From positions 4,712,001-4,776,000 of the forward strand of contig CP166298.1 of the NCBI GenBank assembly GCA_041281825.1: a stretch of 64,000 nucleotides of DNA, in the 5' to 3' direction. This DNA is from Paenibacillus_D tarimensis_A. GTDB lineage: Bacteria > Bacillota > Bacilli > Paenibacillales > Paenibacillaceae. Within the stretch, counting starts at the first letter, position 1, and every line of letters begins with the position of its first letter. Below, one piece after another: positions 50,605-59,133 of this stretch. The position numbers were made by a program, and so were the translations under genes. The notes beneath the pieces are model-generated. The model was not told the origin of the DNA. It ran no database searches and saw only the letters and a program-made list of their open reading frames with translations.

Positions 50605-51474
50605 TTATTCCTGCAGCCTCATCTCCGGCGGTATATGCTCGTCTGACATCGCGCGAAAGTGTTGGCGGTATCTGCTGGGCGATAAACCCGTATACGACTT
50701 GAACATGCGCGACAAGTAATGGTTTTGCATCCCGACCCGTTTGGCTATCTCCGACACATGCTCTTCCGTTTGCTCCAGAAGTTGTTTGGCCCGTTCCAGC
50801 CGCCGCTGGTTTACGTATTGGATCGGGGAGCAGCCGACCGTGCTTTTAAAAAATTCAATAAAATAATTCGGATGCAGAAACGCTATTCTGGCCAATTCCT
50901 CCACATGGATCGTACGGTCCAGATTCGTCTCCACATGAGTCAACACTTCATCCAGCTTTCCGAACAGACTGTTATCGCCAACCATCTCAGCTTGAAAATC
51001 ACAGCGGTCCAAATAATAGGAAAGCAGCTCCAGCAGCACCGCTTTCAGCCTCAATCCGCTTGCCAACGTAGATTCCGCGAGCACCTTCTTCATTTTGAGA
51101 AATAACCCCTGCACATAATCATGGTCGTCTACATCAATGCACAGAGGTAAGTTCAAAATTTCAAACAGCTGAAAATTGCCTATGTCCGCCCTGAAATGAC
51201 ACCAGTAACAGCTTACTGACTCCTCGCCCACCGTTCCGTAGGATTGTGTAACTCCGGCAGGCAAGATGAACAATTGCCCGGGACTGGCCGTATAATTCCT
51301 ATCGCCGACCTTTACCCACCCCTTGCCGCTCTCAATCAAAATAAACCGGTAAAAATTCGGCTTTAAAACTTCTTCGGAATAATGCTTGCCGCTCTCCGAA
51401 TAGGCTGCCATAAAAACATCCGCCTGAATATTCCGAAAATGAGTTTGTATAATATACTTAAAAGTAAGTTTCAT
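50605..51474 (-). CDS. AraC family transcriptional regulator
   Basis: The product has 289 residues. The N-terminal cupin-like sensor (GKGWVKVGDRNYTASPGQLFILPAGVTQSYG) is followed by two helix-turn-helix units (IHVEELARIAFLHPNYFIEFFKSTVGCSPIQYVNQRRLERAKQLL and VSEIAKRVGMQNHYLSRMFKSYTGLSPSRYR). Paenibacillus carries many such regulators of sugar uptake and hydrolysis genes. No such operon is next to it. I start at the second ATG, five bases after GGGAG. Confidence 0.9.
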   Translation of the reverse strand: MKLTFKYIIQTHFRNIQADVFMAAYSESGKHYSEEVLKPNFYRFILIESGKGWVKVGDRNYTASPGQLFILPAGVTQSYGTVGEESVSCYWCHFRADIGNFQLFEILNLPLCIDVDDHDYVQGLFLKMKKVLAESTLASGLRLKAVLLELLSYYLDRCDFQAEMVGDNSLFGKLDEVLTHVETNLDRTIHVEELARIAFLHPNYFIEFFKSTVGCSPIQYVNQRRLERAKQLLEQTEEHVSEIAKRVGMQNHYLSRMFKSYTGLSPSRYRQHFRAMSDEHIPPEMRLQE

Positions 51475-51649
51475 GGCAGCTCCCATAGTTTTCTAGAATG
51501 AACATCCTGTTGACTGAATAACTATTCCATGAATCATTGACTTTATTCATTATACTCATTTTATGGCTATCCTGTTAAATGAAATATTTCTTATACTTGT
51601 GGTAAAATAAGGATTATAATTTCGGGGATAATAGTTGACGGAGGAATCT

Positions 51650-51973
51650 ATGAATATGAAGTCCGTAATAGAAGGAGTACTCCTTGGCGCTGCGCTTATC
51701 GGACTCCTGTCCGCATGCGCCAAATCGGACATGCTTGACGGACCGGAGAGCACAATGAAGGTTTTCCGCGGCCAATGCATTCAATGTCACGGTGCGGATT
51801 TGAAGGGAAGAGCGGGCAAGCAATCGAATTTGCTTCACGTCGGCAGCCGTATGAACGCCGATCAAATCCGTCTTGTCATCGAACAGGGCGGCACGATTAT
51901 GCCCCCCTTTGCAGAGAAGTTAACCGAACAGGAAATCGAAGAATTAGCCGCTTGGTTAGCGGAAAAGAAATAA
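51650..51973 (+). CDS. Lipoprotein cytochrome c of the c551 type
   Basis: The product has 107 residues. A lipoprotein signal ends in GLLSAC. One haem site CIQCH and the axial Met in GTIMPPFAEKL define a class I cytochrome c such as CccB of bacilli, anchored outside the membrane and carrying electrons to cytochrome oxidase. The ATG follows GGAGG. A TATAAT near 51615 may be its -10. Confidence 0.93.
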   Translation: MNMKSVIEGVLLGAALIGLLSACAKSDMLDGPESTMKVFRGQCIQCHGADLKGRAGKQSNLLHVGSRMNADQIRLVIEQGGTIMPPFAEKLTEQEIEELAAWLAEKK

Positions 51974-52003
51974 CCGGCTTCTTCTGTCTTCTCTTTTTTC
52001 CGC

Positions 52004-52399
52004 TTAACATTTCAGCCGTTCCACAACCGCAAAAGCCGAAGCCATCGTTCGTTCATGCGTAATTGTAACATGGATCCGCGTTTCGTTTACTTCTATGCCG
52101 AGCCTGTTCCATGCGGAAACGGACAGCGTGCAGCACGGTTGTCCCTGTTCATTCGGTATAATCTCCATATCGTGAAAAGAGACGATTCGGCCAATGCCGC
52201 AGCCAAATGCTTTAACGACCGCTTCCTTCGCCGCAAACCGGCCGGCCACAAATTCCGGAATTCTCGCTCCTCTAGCCGCTGCGGAAGCCATTTCCGCTTC
52301 CGTCAGCACCCGCCTCATGAACCGGCTGCCCGACGGACCGCTCACAATTTGTTCGACCCTCCCGATTTCCACGATATCATGTCCTATTCCAACAATCAC
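52004..52399 (-). CDS. acpS: Holo-[acyl-carrier-protein] synthase
   Basis: The product has 131 residues. VGIGHDIVEIGRVEQI with the metal-binding Asp, and FAAKEAVVKAFGCGIG, are the AcpS motifs. It attaches 4'-phosphopantetheine to ACP. The start is a GTG seven bases after GGGAGG. It converges with the cytochrome gene. Confidence 0.94.
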   Translation of the reverse strand: MIVGIGHDIVEIGRVEQIVSGPSGSRFMRRVLTEAEMASAAARGARIPEFVAGRFAAKEAVVKAFGCGIGRIVSFHDMEIIPNEQGQPCCTLSVSAWNRLGIEVNETRIHVTITHERTMASAFAVVERLKC

Positions 52400-52465
52400 T
52401 GCCGTTCCTCCCAAAGTTCAATCGCATCAGTATTATGCCCGAAGCCCTCCTGTTTGTACCGGCAA

Positions 52466-52493
52466 GAATAAACCTCTGGGAGAAACCCAGAGG
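52466..52493 (-). terminator. Intrinsic terminator of nadE
   Basis: CCTCTGGG and CCCAGAGG form an eight-pair stem starting at the stop codon, followed by TTTATT on the minus strand. Confidence 0.75.
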
Positions 52494-53303
52494 TCAAATG
52501 CCCGGTATCGGAGCACGTTTATGTTCGGTCTTCAAATATTGCCGCTCGATTTTTTCACGAATCGCATCGTCGATTTCTTTACCTTCAAGATAGTCGCTAT
52601 TGTCCTCGTACGTAATGCCAAGCTCGCTTTCGTCGGTTTGCCCTTCCCAGAGGCCCGCGGTCGGCGCTTTTTCAAGCACGCTTTGCGGTACGCCGAGCTT
52701 CGCGGCAAGCTGACGCACCTGGCGCTTCGTAAACGAGCTAAGCGGTGTAATATCGACCGCACCGTCTCCCCATTTCGTGAAAAATCCGGTTACGGCTTCG
52801 GATGCATGATCGGTGCCGACAACGATCAGATTGAGATCAAAGGCAAGCGCATACTGTACCACCATTCGGGTTCGAGCCTTCACATTGCCTTTCGCTACCC
52901 GGCTGATGTGCCGGTGAATGGAAATCGATTTGAATGCGTGTTCGACTTCCAGTGCAATTTCGTCCACCGCTTCCTCAATATTCGTCTCCACCGTATGCTC
53001 CAGCTCAAATGCTTTCGCGACGGCATAGCTGTCCGAGATATCCGCTTGGTCGCCGTAAGGCTGAAAAACGCCCAAAGTCATATAGGGCTTGCCCGTTTCC
53101 GAAGAGAGTTCGTCGGTCGCCTTTTTGCACAGACCGGTCGTTACGGCACTGTCAATACCGCCGCTGATTGCAATCAGCAAACCGGTTGCTCCGGCTTCGA
53201 GGACATAATTTTTCAAGAAATCCACCCGTCTGCGAATTTCCTCGTCCACATTGATTTCCGGCTTCACGCCAAGCCGGTCAATAATTTGCTGCTGCAAGGT
53301 CAT
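52494..53303 (-). CDS. nadE: NH3-dependent NAD(+) synthetase
   Basis: The product has 269 residues. The ATP loop LLIAISGGIDSAVTTGL, the VQYALAFDLNLIVVGTDHASE block and KWGDGAVDITPLSSFTKRQVRQLAAKLGVP are conserved, and no glutaminase domain is present. It amidates deamido-NAD. The ATG follows AGGTGAAGG. It lies nine bases after the bacilliredoxin stop, in the same direction. Confidence 0.96.
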   Translation of the reverse strand: MTLQQQIIDRLGVKPEINVDEEIRRRVDFLKNYVLEAGATGLLIAISGGIDSAVTTGLCKKATDELSSETGKPYMTLGVFQPYGDQADISDSYAVAKAFELEHTVETNIEEAVDEIALEVEHAFKSISIHRHISRVAKGNVKARTRMVVQYALAFDLNLIVVGTDHASEAVTGFFTKWGDGAVDITPLSSFTKRQVRQLAAKLGVPQSVLEKAPTAGLWEGQTDESELGITYEDNSDYLEGKEIDDAIREKIERQYLKTEHKRAPIPGI

Positions 53304-53312
53304 CGCCTTCAC

Positions 53313-53741
53313 CTACCGGCAGAAACGATCGAATGCACCAGTCAAATCGGCAGCAATTTCATGCGCGGACCTGTTTTCGACTTGATGGCGTTCAATAAAA
53401 TGAACCAGTTCCCCGTCCTTCATCAGCGCGATTGAAGGGGAAGAAGGCGGGTATGGCGCAAAATATTCCCGGGCTTTTGCGGTCGCTTCTTTATCTTGTC
53501 CGGCAAATACCGTAAACAGATGATCCGGCGTTACATCATGCTGCAGCGCTTGAGCCACACCCGGCCGGCATTGGCCTGCCGCACATCCGCATACTGAATT
53601 GACAACGACCAGCGCCGTTCCCTTCGCATCCGCCAATCTGGACTCCACTTCTTCCGCAGTGCGGAGCTCTGTAATGCCGAGACGAGTCAGTTCGTCTCGC
53701 ATCGGCTGCACCATATCCATCATGTATTGTTCAAATGACAA
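53313..53741 (-). CDS. Bacilliredoxin (BrxA/BrxB family)
   Basis: The product has 142 residues. The CGC active site is in VNSVCGCAAGQCRPGVAQAL, and the family pattern PMRDELTRLGITELRTAEEV and YPPSSPSIALMKDGELVHFIERHQVE is complete. It removes bacillithiol from oxidised proteins, so the cell should make bacillithiol. The start is a TTG after GAGGAG. YphP and YqiW cannot be told apart by eye. Confidence 0.93.
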   Translation of the reverse strand: MSFEQYMMDMVQPMRDELTRLGITELRTAEEVESRLADAKGTALVVVNSVCGCAAGQCRPGVAQALQHDVTPDHLFTVFAGQDKEATAKAREYFAPYPPSSPSIALMKDGELVHFIERHQVENRSAHEIAADLTGAFDRFCR

Positions 53742-53831
53742 CTGAATCACTCCTCTGCCTATCATAGGATTCTGATTTCGTAACCTGTATTATCCATTAT
53801 ACCCCTGAGACGACATGAAAGCAAAGTCCGT

Positions 53832-54440
53832 TCAGTCCCAGGGAATTACTTTTAACTCAGGCCAATTGTGCTTCCACCGTTGTACTTTCCTCTCGAAAAT
53901 TTCTTTAGTGATTTGGACTTTATTTGCTCTTACAATTAATCCATACAGATCGTTCAATCCAAATGGAGCATAGACCCTCCATCGTCCGTCGATTGTCAAT
54001 CGCAATCCAATAGCAGTAGCTGTCGTAGGCCAAGTATTGATAGCTTCCTCCAGAGAAGCATATGGCTCTATTGGATAACCAAAGTGTTTCTCATACCACA
54101 GATGAACACGTGCCTGATTTTTGATATCCAAATTAAAGAAAGTATTGCCGGTAAATTGTTTACTGATCGTATGGATTACCTCACATTCCTTGTCGTATGA
54201 AATATCCGGATCAAAATAAACAAAATCAATATCTTTAATTCCATGATGTAACGGAAATCCAAGCAATTGATTCCACACGCTTTGTGTTATATACCCGGCA
54301 CCTATATAATAATGCTCGATGTTTAAATCTGCTGCCTTTCGAAATATCTCATTTAAAAAAGGATTCAACCGAATCATTTTGAGAAGATCGTCCATCTGGT
54401 AGGCAAGGTCCCTATTATAAGGCGAATGATTTAAATCCAT
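53832..54440 (-). CDS. Nucleotidyltransferase family protein (DUF925 type)
   Basis: The product has 202 residues. IEHYYIGAGYITQSVWNQLLGFPLHHGIKDIDFVYFDPDIS carries the G-x-D-x-D-like acid pair of a polymerase-beta-type fold, and EAINTWPTTATAIGLRL is the usual C-terminal block. The substrate is unknown. It follows a CYTH gene with a few bases between them, and both are clearly AT-richer than neighbours, so they may have arrived together. The ATG follows GGAAAGGA. Confidence 0.85.
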   Translation of the reverse strand: MDLNHSPYNRDLAYQMDDLLKMIRLNPFLNEIFRKAADLNIEHYYIGAGYITQSVWNQLLGFPLHHGIKDIDFVYFDPDISYDKECEVIHTISKQFTGNTFFNLDIKNQARVHLWYEKHFGYPIEPYASLEEAINTWPTTATAIGLRLTIDGRWRVYAPFGLNDLYGLIVRANKVQITKEIFERKVQRWKHNWPELKVIPWD

Positions 54441-54445
54441 TTCGT

Positions 54446-54982
54446 TTATCCTTTCCAAGGTATCAAATCTTCATTAGATCCTTCGATTTTATTTAATAAA
54501 AAGTTTCGAAAAAGCTCCATATACTCATCCAATTTCTCATTTTCCAAGTTGCCGTTTGAACCGAAGAGTTCGACTTCAAAAAGGTTTCCTATACCTTCAA
54601 CCGCATCCAGATGAAATTCCACGTTGGCTATTGACCAAACCTCTCTCACTTTTTGGATTTTTATCGCCTCCCCATATAGAGAGGTAAATATTGAGATGAT
54701 TTGTTCATCTTTAACTTCGTAGTAGTCAAAAATGACATTTTCTTCACCTTTATTTCGATTGTAAATATAAATGAAAATATTTGAGCTCACACTTTCGACG
54801 GCTTCTTTTCTTACTTTAATTCTTTTGGAATTCTCATTTGTTGCAGGATCAAATATTTTGAAAATATAATCCGTTTGTTGCTTCCTGGCTATGTATCGAG
54901 CATTAATCTGATGAAGGACATCATGTATCTGTTCAAAATTAGTACAATAGTATTTTGATTCTCGAACCAGCTCAATTCTCAA
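54446..54982 (-). CDS. CYTH domain protein (class IV adenylate cyclase-like)
   Basis: The product has 178 residues. The key blocks are KRIKVRKEAVES (charged strand), FDYYEVKD, and WSIANVEFHLDAVEGIGNLFEVEL (His-Leu-Asp and the late E-x-E). CYTH proteins act on triphosphates: cAMP synthesis, thiamine triphosphate or polyphosphate hydrolysis. The first strand (MRIELVRESKYY) is not a perfect ExExK. It is paired with a nucleotidyltransferase gene. Confidence 0.75.
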   Translation of the reverse strand: MRIELVRESKYYCTNFEQIHDVLHQINARYIARKQQTDYIFKIFDPATNENSKRIKVRKEAVESVSSNIFIYIYNRNKGEENVIFDYYEVKDEQIISIFTSLYGEAIKIQKVREVWSIANVEFHLDAVEGIGNLFEVELFGSNGNLENEKLDEYMELFRNFLLNKIEGSNEDLIPWKG

Positions 54983-55064
54983 AAAAGATCCCCCTTTCCC
55001 CGTCTTCCTCCATAATATAGAACTTATGTTCTGTTATGCAAGTAACATTTACAAATGTACTTAT

Positions 55065-55101
55065 AAAAAAGGCCGGCCCACATAAAATGCGGATCGGCCT
55101 A
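55065..55101 (-). terminator. Intrinsic terminator of DUF3905 gene
   Basis: AGGCCG and CGGCCT, with a long loop, are followed by TTTTTAT on the minus strand. Confidence 0.65.
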
Positions 55102-55112
55102 AACAACTTCTA

Positions 55113-55517
55113 TTATTTCTGATCATCCTCTGCATCCTCTGAATCCGTATGCCGCTCGCCGGTTTCGCCGTTGTATGCGACATCCTCGTACGGATGCATG
55201 AACACTCCGGCTTGCGGTGAAATTCCCCGTTCGAAATAATCCCTGTTTTCCGCCGTCGTAAAGCCGATATCTTTAAACGGATGAACCCATTCATCTCCCA
55301 TCATTACCGACGGGTCCGTATCATCGGACCATTGCTGCAGCGGTGAGTTGTCCGATTCGTACATATGGTCGCCGATAATTACGCCGTGACGGTTCACGAA
55401 CGGAGCGCGCGGTCCCCGTCCTCTGGTGAATTCCGGTAAAAATTCAATCTCAAACGGATCCAAATCCTCGTAAGAGTCCGGATCTCTTTGGTCCCGGTCC
55501 CGATCCTGGTCAGACAT
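55113..55517 (-). CDS. DUF3905 protein
   Basis: The product has 134 residues, very acidic, with no membrane segment. DPFEIEFLPEFTRGRGPRAPFVNRHGVIIGDHMYESDNSPLQQWSDDTDPSVMMGDEWVHPFKDIGF matches the DUF3905 family of spore-forming bacilli. Function is unknown; its distribution suggests a link to sporulation. The ATG follows GGAGGTG. Confidence 0.85.
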   Translation of the reverse strand: MSDQDRDRDQRDPDSYEDLDPFEIEFLPEFTRGRGPRAPFVNRHGVIIGDHMYESDNSPLQQWSDDTDPSVMMGDEWVHPFKDIGFTTAENRDYFERGISPQAGVFMHPYEDVAYNGETGERHTDSEDAEDDQK

Positions 55518-55558
55518 AGTCGTTCACCTCCGAAAACCGTCCTTGGTTGCAGCCTTCA

Positions 55559-55699
55559 TCAGGTCGACGGTCGGTCCGGACCGTCCAGTTTTTTATCATA
55601 GCCGGGGGATTCCGGCTGTTTTCCTTTGCTTTTACGCTCCAGGCTTGCTGTATTTGCCATATCGTTTCGATTCATTCGTCCGTTATTGTGTTCCGGCAT
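55559..55699 (-). CDS. Small hydrophilic protein, 46 residues
   Basis: ATG lies seven bases after AGGAGG; TGA follows 46 codons later. The product (MPEHNNGRMNRNDMANTASLE, ending GYDKKLDGPDRPST) is polar, without Cys or hydrophobic segments, and the YDKKLDGPxRPS tail looks conserved-like. It is in tandem with DUF3905 and may be another spore-related small protein. A CTTTGAG repeat abuts its ribosome site. Family name unknown. Confidence 0.65.
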   Translation of the reverse strand: MPEHNNGRMNRNDMANTASLERKSKGKQPESPGYDKKLDGPDRPST

Positions 55700-55711
55700 A
55701 TTAGCGCCTCC

Positions 55712-55776
55712 TGACATAGGGATCTTTGAGCATTACATAGGGATCTTTGAGCGGAGCTCAGAGCCTCTCCCCTTTA
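55712..55776 (-). repeat. CTTTGAG repeat before the 46-residue protein gene
   Basis: Two head units (ACATAGGGATCTTTGAGC) and one palindrome with a TCAGAGCCTCTCC tail that carries one substitution. Position relative to the gene is the same as in the other copies. Confidence 0.85.
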
Positions 55777-55821
55777 AGTGTCACAGCTTTACAGCAATAG
55801 TATGCAACGTTTCGTGCCCGG

Positions 55822-56511
55822 CTATTCGATTTCCTTACTGTCCGGCAAACCGGCGGCAGGCGCCCGGATAAACGCTCCGGATACAGTATGTGCAACGAAA
55901 AGCCACTGCACGGCCGTTAACCCGAATATTAGACGTACCGGTTCTCCCGGAGGCCATGCAACGAACAAGCTGACCGCAAGTCCGCCAAACCCCGTACCGA
56001 GCAAATAAATATGCAGTATCTCCAGCAGCGTTCCCCCGTTTTTCCGAAGCTTGAGCAAAGCAAGGTAAAGTAAAAGGAATAATACGGCGTAAGGAATCCG
56101 GTTCGGAAGTGAAGTCAGCATATTCCATGCCATCATTGCGGGCAGAAGAGCGATCGGAATTACGGCGGCCAGATGAAGCGGTTTTAATCCCCGTGTTCGT
56201 GTTGCGATTACGAGATATACTGCGGAAACTAACATCCCGGCGACAGCATCCCACACGCTCCCTCTTACAATTAGAAGACTTGACGGCCGCTCCCATAATA
56301 AAGAGGGATCCCTGAACAGGAATCCCAGTTTCCATACTAACCCAATTATAATGATGGCATTCAACATCAGGTCGATCCAAGGACCATCCTGCAGTTGTCT
56401 GTCCAGACGCGTCCAAAAAAATAAACCCGTCAACCCGAGAGCAGCAGATATAACCGCGGTAAGAAGTATACCGTCTAAAGAGAAGGACCCCAATGTTACA
56501 ATTTCCGGCAT
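55822..56511 (-). CDS. Integral membrane protein of unknown function
   Basis: The product has 229 residues with six or seven predicted helices (LLTAVISAALGLTGLFFW, LMLNAIIIIGLVWKLGFLF, LAAVIPIALLPAMMAW, IPYAVLFLLLYLALL, ILHIYLLGTGFGGLAVSLFVAW, LIFGLTAVQWLFVAHTV). The helix count and spacing recall prolipoprotein diacylglyceryl transferase-like proteins, but I do not see the HGGL signature. The ATG follows AAAAGGAG. It lies downstream of the histidine kinase. Confidence 0.7.
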   Translation of the reverse strand: MPEIVTLGSFSLDGILLTAVISAALGLTGLFFWTRLDRQLQDGPWIDLMLNAIIIIGLVWKLGFLFRDPSLLWERPSSLLIVRGSVWDAVAGMLVSAVYLVIATRTRGLKPLHLAAVIPIALLPAMMAWNMLTSLPNRIPYAVLFLLLYLALLKLRKNGGTLLEILHIYLLGTGFGGLAVSLFVAWPPGEPVRLIFGLTAVQWLFVAHTVSGAFIRAPAAGLPDSKEIE

Positions 56512-56550
56512 AGATGACTCCTTTTATACGTTAGAATTTGTTCTTTGCCG

Positions 56551-58212
56551 TCAGCTATTAAAAGTTACGATAAATGTTGTTCCAATATTTTCTTCGGACA
56601 CAACGTCGATCTTCCCGTGATGCCGTTCGACGATACTTAGACATAACGGCAGCCCAAGGCCGGTTCCCCGCGTCTTGGTCGTATAGAACGGTTCAAATAA
56701 ACGCTCCAGCTTTTCCTTCGGGATGCCGCAGCCCGTGTCCGCCACTCTAAGTTCGACTGCACCTTCTTTATATTTTGTGGCGATTATAAGCTGTCCTTTC
56801 TCATCCATCGCTTCCATCCCGTTGCGGGCAAGGTTTAAGATTAACTGCTTCATTTCCTTACCATTCAGTTCAAGCTTAGGAACATTCGGCTGCAAATGAA
56901 CATCGATCGATTGTCCGCGAAGATTGGCATCCGCCCATAACAACGGCATCAACTCATTGATGATGTCGTTAAGCGAGCTCTTCTCCTTTTTTACGATCCG
57001 GTTTTGAGCAAGCGACAGGAAGTCGTTAATAATACCATTTGCCCGATCAAGCTCGTCCATGATGATCTGGAAGTATTCCCTTTGATGATCCTGACTCCGT
57101 TCCTGCAGTAATTGCACGAATCCGCGGATAACGGCCATCGGATTGCGGATTTCATGCGTAATGCTTGCAGCCATCTGACCAACCAGACTCAACCGCTCGA
57201 TCCGCCCTACTTCATCGCGAAGCAGAGACACTTCCGTTATGTCGTGCGCAATTAATGCCGCGCCGATAATATCCCGATTATGAATATCCCTTACACTGAA
57301 CCCGGTTTTGATATAAATCTTGTTATTGCCCGCCTGTTCGATTTCAGATGCCGTGTCAAGGCCTTGCAAGGCATTGTGCAGCAGTTTGGCGGTTATTTGG
57401 TCCGAGCCCGCAGCGATCAATTCCGTGAAAGGCCTACCGATTAAGTCGAAACGGTTCCGTTTTCCCTTCACCTGATCTTCCAGCATTCGAATTGCCATAT
57501 CGTTTAAATGGGTAATTTCGCCGTTTCGGTCGACGATGATGACGCCTAACGGCGTTACATCAATAAACTGCTGCAGCTTCTGCACTTCGTTACGGTAATT
57601 GGCGGACATGCTCTGCAATTGACCGTGCAGCTGCTGTTTCTCTTTCACGCTCTCGATAATAAAAATAGCCGACCAGATCAGAAAATAATAAATAACGGCC
57701 GCTGCGGCCAGCGAGATTACACTGTGCAAATTCCAGGTCTCCGGCGAAAGTTGAAGTCTATGCATAATAAAAACAATGCAAAACAGCAAAAACAAGAATG
57801 ACGCCAGACCAACGGCTATCTGCTGTTTTTCCTTGCGGCACGCCCGGTTAAATTTTGAAATCGAGAGCATCATCATCGGGATAAACACGATCAGATAGGC
57901 GATAAAACCGATATGCTCCCACAACCCGTCCAGCATACCGATTCTCATGCCGATGTAAATTAAGCTTAAAACTGCCGCAACAGGCAGACCTCCGTAGAGC
58001 GAACCGACGATGTAAGGGATTACACGAAAGTCCAGATCAAAGCCGTCAATCGTTCGATGTGCCATCGTAATACTTAATATCATGGAACAACAGCCTAATA
58101 TCCCAATAAAATACGGGACCGATTTATGCCGGCTAGGTCGATCCATCCACATCTGAAAGGCAACTGCCGGCATTAGGGAGACCATCATTTGCAGTAGGGT
58201 ATCCTTCCACAC
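56551..58212 (-). CDS. Membrane sensor histidine kinase (KinB-like, 5TM-LYT sensor, PAS)
   Basis: The product has 553 residues. Six or so membrane helices occupy residues 1-180, with a YIVGSLYGGLPVAAVLSLIYIGMRI block as in 5TM-5TMR_LYT sensors. A PAS domain (DVTPLGVIIVDRNGEITHLNDMAIRML) follows. The phospho-acceptor His is in SITHEIRNPMAVIRGFVQLL near 354, and the N/G boxes are NLARNGMEAMDEKGQ, VADTGCGIP and GTGLGLPLC. This is the architecture of KinB-type sporulation kinases feeding Spo0F. No response regulator is adjacent, which also fits. The start is a GTG with a weak ribosome site. Confidence 0.9.
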   Translation of the reverse strand: MWKDTLLQMMVSLMPAVAFQMWMDRPSRHKSVPYFIGILGCCSMILSITMAHRTIDGFDLDFRVIPYIVGSLYGGLPVAAVLSLIYIGMRIGMLDGLWEHIGFIAYLIVFIPMMMLSISKFNRACRKEKQQIAVGLASFLFLLFCIVFIMHRLQLSPETWNLHSVISLAAAAVIYYFLIWSAIFIIESVKEKQQLHGQLQSMSANYRNEVQKLQQFIDVTPLGVIIVDRNGEITHLNDMAIRMLEDQVKGKRNRFDLIGRPFTELIAAGSDQITAKLLHNALQGLDTASEIEQAGNNKIYIKTGFSVRDIHNRDIIGAALIAHDITEVSLLRDEVGRIERLSLVGQMAASITHEIRNPMAVIRGFVQLLQERSQDHQREYFQIIMDELDRANGIINDFLSLAQNRIVKKEKSSLNDIINELMPLLWADANLRGQSIDVHLQPNVPKLELNGKEMKQLILNLARNGMEAMDEKGQLIIATKYKEGAVELRVADTGCGIPKEKLERLFEPFYTTKTRGTGLGLPLCLSIVERHHGKIDVVSEENIGTTFIVTFNS

Positions 58213-58283
58213 GAAGTACCGCTCAACTCCTGTCCCGCTCCGATTTCACTGTTAATTCAGATTAAATCATATGTTTCCTTATT

Positions 58284-59132
58284 TTACAATGCCGTTTTCC
58301 TCTCAATTCCGTCCAACCAGCCAATAATATGCTCCAATACCTGTTCCTGATCCCGGTCATTATGCAGCTCGTGATAACCCTCCCGCCAAGGAATGAAAGT
58401 GCAGCGTTCACCTAATCCGGACGCAAGTTGCCGGCTCGCCATAAAGGAAGTAATATTGTCGCCGGTACCATGCATGAGAAGCAGCGGTGTATGCAGCCGG
58501 TCATAGTTGGCGAGAAGCCATTCCCCCTCCTTTTGCAGAGCAAAATAAAACCGTGCCGAAATCCGGTTGTGACCAAGCGGATCGGGCTCCAGCTTCTCGT
58601 CAGCCTCATGGAATAAATCCGCATCCTTAAGGCCGGTGGACAACGATAAGGACGGCCACAACCGGGCAAGCCCTTTGCCGACCCACACTTTCACAGGGGG
58701 CGGATCAAAAGCCAGACGCAGCCACGGACTCGTTAAGATCAAACCGTCAATGTCAGGCTGCAGCCGGAGCACGCAGCTGAACGCCACATTGCCTCCCATG
58801 CTGTGCCCGTATAAGAAACGCGGCAATCCGGAGTGATAATCGCCGGCCAATTCAATGAGCGCAGCCGTATCTCCGGCCATTTCCGCAAGCGACGGAGCAT
58901 CGCCGCGCTTTCCCGGCGACAGACCGTGTCCGCGTTGATCGTAGGAGAGAACGGCATATCCTGCGCCGGCGAGCTTCCGCGCGACATGCTGATATCGGCC
59001 GCTGTGCTCGCCCATGCCGTGAATTAGGCAAACAGCCGCTTTCGCCTCCGACGGACGCCAGTGACGGGCGAACAAGCTGCTCCCGTCACACGCTTTCAAC
59101 TCGAGCTCCTCATAGGCCAGGTCGATTTCCAT
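58284..59132 (-). CDS. Lysophospholipase-like alpha/beta hydrolase (serine aminopeptidase S33)
   Basis: The product has 282 residues. VCLIHGMGEHSGRYQHVARKLAGAGYAVLSYDQRGHGLSPGKRG is the oxyanion and DQRGHG region; the nucleophile is in FLYGHSMGGNVAF, with Asp in LMHGTGDNITS and His in GYHELHNDRDQEQV. It matches the monoacylglycerol lipase/lysophospholipase group and has no signal peptide. Its ATG is one base after the HAD gene stop, so the two are co-translated. The ATG follows AAAGGAGG. Confidence 0.92.
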   Translation of the reverse strand: MEIDLAYEELELKACDGSSLFARHWRPSEAKAAVCLIHGMGEHSGRYQHVARKLAGAGYAVLSYDQRGHGLSPGKRGDAPSLAEMAGDTAALIELAGDYHSGLPRFLYGHSMGGNVAFSCVLRLQPDIDGLILTSPWLRLAFDPPPVKVWVGKGLARLWPSLSLSTGLKDADLFHEADEKLEPDPLGHNRISARFYFALQKEGEWLLANYDRLHTPLLLMHGTGDNITSFMASRQLASGLGERCTFIPWREGYHELHNDRDQEQVLEHIIGWLDGIERKTAL

Positions 59133-59133
59133 T

